A stretch of DNA of 64,000 bases from an uncultured Dorea sp. (GTDB taxonomy: Bacteria > Bacillota_A > Clostridia > Lachnospirales > Lachnospiraceae), in NCBI GenBank assembly GCA_910578865.1, contig CAJTRM010000008.1:1-64000 (forward strand). Direction: 5' to 3'. The position numbers and the translations under genes are program-made. Positions within the stretch are counted from its first letter, which is position 1; each line of letters begins with the position of its first letter. The notes under the pieces were generated by a model. That model worked only from the letters and a program-made list of their open reading frames with translations, was not told where the DNA came from and did not search any database. Of the stretch, positions 62,054 through 64,000 are shown piece by piece.

Positions 62054-62557
62054 CTAATACCTCCGCAGTGTATCATTTGTGTCATCCGTAGTATTCTCAA
62101 TCCTTTTAATCACTACATAATACCCATTGTCCCCGCTGACCTTCACAAGCACACGGTCGCCTGCCCGGCGCCCCATAACTGCTTTCCCCAGCGGTGATTC
62201 TATACTGATCAGACCCTGCAGGGAATTGCCCCGTACGCTGGTAACCAGGCGGTAGGTCTCTGTCTCGTCATCGTCTTCAAAGTAGAGGTCAACCGTATTG
62301 TTGATGCCTACCTCGTCCTCCCTGGATGCATCCGACACAATCTGTGCATGCTTCAGCATTTTTTCCAGATAACGGATACGGCTTTCGTTCCGGTTCTTAT
62401 CCTGCTTTGCCGCCTTATATTCAAAGTTTTCGCTCAGGTCCCCCTGGGCTCTGGCCTCCTTAACTGCCTCCAGCTCCTTTTTCCGCACCACAAGTTTGCG
62501 GTACTCGATCTCTTCTTTTATCTTTTCAACATCACTCTTTGTCAAACGTTCCCCCAT
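62054..62557 (-). CDS. GreA/GreB-family transcription factor
   Basis: 167 residues: an N-terminal coiled coil (RLTKSDVEKIKEEIEYRKLV, RAQGDLSENFEYKAAKQDKN, the conserved acidic tip DLSEN-x-EY) and a C-terminal FKBP-like domain (ISIESPLGKAVMGRRAGDRV). It rescues backtracked RNA polymerase by stimulating transcript cleavage. The ATG at 62557 has AAGGG six bases upstream. The VanZ gene is 32 bp upstream; a main greA copy may exist elsewhere. Confidence 0.9.
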   Translation of the reverse strand: MGERLTKSDVEKIKEEIEYRKLVVRKKELEAVKEARAQGDLSENFEYKAAKQDKNRNESRIRYLEKMLKHAQIVSDASREDEVGINNTVDLYFEDDDETETYRLVTSVRGNSLQGLISIESPLGKAVMGRRAGDRVLVKVSGDNGYYVVIKRIENTTDDTNDTLRRY

Positions 62558-62589
62558 ACTTTCCCTTTCTCCGGCCTCCTTACCAGTAT

Positions 62590-63255
62590 TCAAATGAAAA
62601 GATACGGATTGTACAGCACAAAGTGCCCTGCAAATGCCAGAAACATATACATCTGCGAAGAACCTTTGACATACCTTGCCGGCAGGCGGATCTCACAGGT
62701 GGAAACTACCATCTCCATATCGTCAATATCTACCGTATCCAGTTTCAAATGTACACCGAAAATTTTTATAAATACTCTCCAGAACAGATAGCCGATAATC
62801 GTTCCGCCTACATTTGCCGTCAGATCGTCAATATCTGTAGCCCGGAAATTCAAAAGCTGTGAAGCCTCAATGACAGCGGAAAACAACAGCCCTGTTACCG
62901 CTATCCTCTTCAGATTCCGGCACTCTTTCCAGATCAGCGGCAGCAAAAACCCAAGAGGCATACACATAATAATATTCAGGAAATATCCGATCCCCACACC
63001 ATCAAATGGCCTCAGGTTCATGGTTCCGTCCGCTATAAGCCCTCTTCTTACAATCATATCTCCCAGAACGCCCACACCGGTAACCCTGAATACCATCCAG
63101 ATGTAAAGCAGGAAAATATAGACCCATATGAAATAAACCGCCCGGAACTGCTTCCCTCTCCTGCTCCCTGTATACAACAGAACAATCTGATATAATAAAC
63201 AAGGCAGAAATGTACACCCCAAACTATATATAACAAAAAAATATTCTCCCATCAT
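62590..63255 (-). CDS. VanZ-family membrane protein
   Basis: 221-residue protein with about five hydrophobic segments. VanZ features are MNLRPFDG, YFLNIIMCMPLGFLLPLIW, VIEASQLLNFRATDIDDLTA and NVGGTIIGYLFW. VanZ-type proteins affect teicoplanin or lipid sensitivity. The C-terminal 60 residues continue beyond the domain. GGAGGAAAGG precedes the first ATG; the second ATG at 63252 is equally possible. Confidence 0.88.
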   Translation of the reverse strand: MMGEYFFVIYSLGCTFLPCLLYQIVLLYTGSRRGKQFRAVYFIWVYIFLLYIWMVFRVTGVGVLGDMIVRRGLIADGTMNLRPFDGVGIGYFLNIIMCMPLGFLLPLIWKECRNLKRIAVTGLLFSAVIEASQLLNFRATDIDDLTANVGGTIIGYLFWRVFIKIFGVHLKLDTVDIDDMEMVVSTCEIRLPARYVKGSSQMYMFLAFAGHFVLYNPYLFI

Positions 63256-63339
63256 CCTTTCCTCCTCTTGCAGACTGACTTTATACTTTACAGTATAAAA
63301 TCCATTTCTTAAGATTCGCGAAAGGAATTTATTAAAGAA

Positions 63340-64000
63340 TTATGAACGAGCTGCCCCGAAATACTGATCTATCCCGTCTGCGATCCCGGACGCGATCCTG
63401 GCCTGATACTCCGGCGCCGCCATGCTCTGATCCTCCTGAGGATTGGTCATATAGCCCATCTCCACAATTGTGGCAGGAACCTTCGCCCAGTTTATCCCGC
63501 TCATTGTATCGGTCTCCCAGACACGTTCCTTTTTTGCCCCGGTAGCGGCTGTCGCGCAGTTCAGCACATTCTCGGCAAGCGCTTTGCTTTTCTCATACAA
63601 GTCTCCGTTATAAACATTAGACGCAGTCTGACAGATGGTCATCATGCCGCTGGCGCTGCTGCTCTCCGAGCCATTGGCATGTACACGGATAAATGCGTCC
63701 GCCCCTGCATTGTTCGCCACCTGGGCGCGCTCTGAATTGGAAATGTCAACTTCGTTCGTCTCGCGCACCATAATCACTTCATAGCCGCGGGCCTTTAATT
63801 CATCACGGAGCTTTAAAGACACCTCCAGCGTCAGCTCAAATTCCGGTTTCCCCGTAGAAACACCGCTTGTCCCAGAAGAAACCTTGGCTTTCATCTCCGA
63901 TGCCCCCGGGCCTACCGGCTCTTTCTCACTGTTCCCTTTGCTTTGATGCCCCGCATCGATGACGACAAGGTATCCGTTGCCCGGCTTTTGCAGTTCCTGA
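63340..64000 (-). CDS. N-acetylmuramoyl-L-alanine amidase, C-terminal part (cut by window edge)
   Basis: 220 residues of an Amidase_3 domain, truncated at its N-terminus by the right edge. The domain starts at GYLVVIDAGHQ (zinc His; the common form is IDPGHGG), continues with Glu in PEFELTLEVSLKLRD, zinc His in DAFIRVHANGSESSS and catalytic Glu in PATIVEMGYMTN. It cleaves the amide bond between peptide and MurNAc. The upstream, unseen part may hold a signal peptide or cell-wall binding domain. Confidence 0.9.
   Translation of the reverse strand, partial: QELQKPGNGYLVVIDAGHQSKGNSEKEPVGPGASEMKAKVSSGTSGVSTGKPEFELTLEVSLKLRDELKARGYEVIMVRETNEVDISNSERAQVANNAGADAFIRVHANGSESSSASGMMTICQTASNVYNGDLYEKSKALAENVLNCATAATGAKKERVWETDTMSGINWAKVPATIVEMGYMTNPQEDQSMAAPEYQARIASGIADGIDQYFGAARS

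Overview
The window looks like a chromosomal segment of a Lachnospiraceae-type Clostridia (Bacillota), probably a gut anaerobe. The reasons are: strong AGGAGG ribosome binding sites; the local order rho - rpmE - DUF1385 - prmC - prfA and holA - lepA - hemW; clostridial families (DUF4364, DUF5721, DUF4180, GerMN, TIGR01212 radical SAM); ferredoxin-type aldo/keto reductase; and a perfect CIRCE element. I saw no rRNA or tRNA gene and no CRISPR array. Most genes lie on the minus strand.

Layout. 1-3.1 kb: the 5' end of an IS110-family transposase gene, then an AgrA/AgrC-like LytTR regulator and GHKL kinase pair and a small coiled-coil protein. 3.1-8.1 kb (minus): rho, rpmE, DUF1385, prmC, prfA, interrupted by a 45-bp tandem repeat and large palindromes. 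8.2-10.8 kb (plus): radical SAM protein, DUF4364 and a split chromate transporter. 10.8-14.9 kb (minus): holA, lepA, hemW. 14.9-26.9 kb is an accessory block: an ABC exporter whose permease gene is frameshifted at a T7 run, with XRE regulator; TetR and DUF4180; DJ-1-like protein and WYL regulator; an AT-rich operon of a TudS-like desulfidase with an amino-acid-type ABC importer; two small regulator-like genes; and a PD-(D/E)XK AAA-ATPase. The block separates comEC from holA, which are close neighbours in Bacillus.

26.9-33.2 kb (minus): comEA, then response regulator, histidine kinase, GerMN lipoprotein and ComEC with touching or overlapping ends. 33.3-41.8 kb: a small DMT transporter, arginine biosynthesis (argC, GNAT, argJ, argB, argD on minus; argG on plus) with ArgR-box-like sequences on both promoters, and an aldo/keto reductase. 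A second large palindrome, sharing its core with the first, sits between the reductase and argC. 41.9-49.5 kb: an unknown membrane protein, then on minus rluF-like, ligA, clpX, a cytosolic S8 protease, a coiled-coil protein and lspA. 49.6-56.5 kb: DUF5721, htpG with a CIRCE operator, and a MacB/FtsX-type ABC system. 56.6-64 kb (minus): a PurF homologue without its catalytic N-terminal cysteine, ClC channel, AIM24 protein, sodium-dependent transporter, GreA-type factor, VanZ and the C-terminal part of an amidase.

The best leads are the two related large palindromes, one carrying a tandem array of mini-hairpins; the regulator-kinase-GerMN-ComEC module, which parallels actinobacterial MtrA-MtrB-LpqB; the degenerate PurF glutaminase site; the desulfidase-transporter cassette; and the frameshifted permease. 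All family assignments come from reading motifs by eye; no database search was run.
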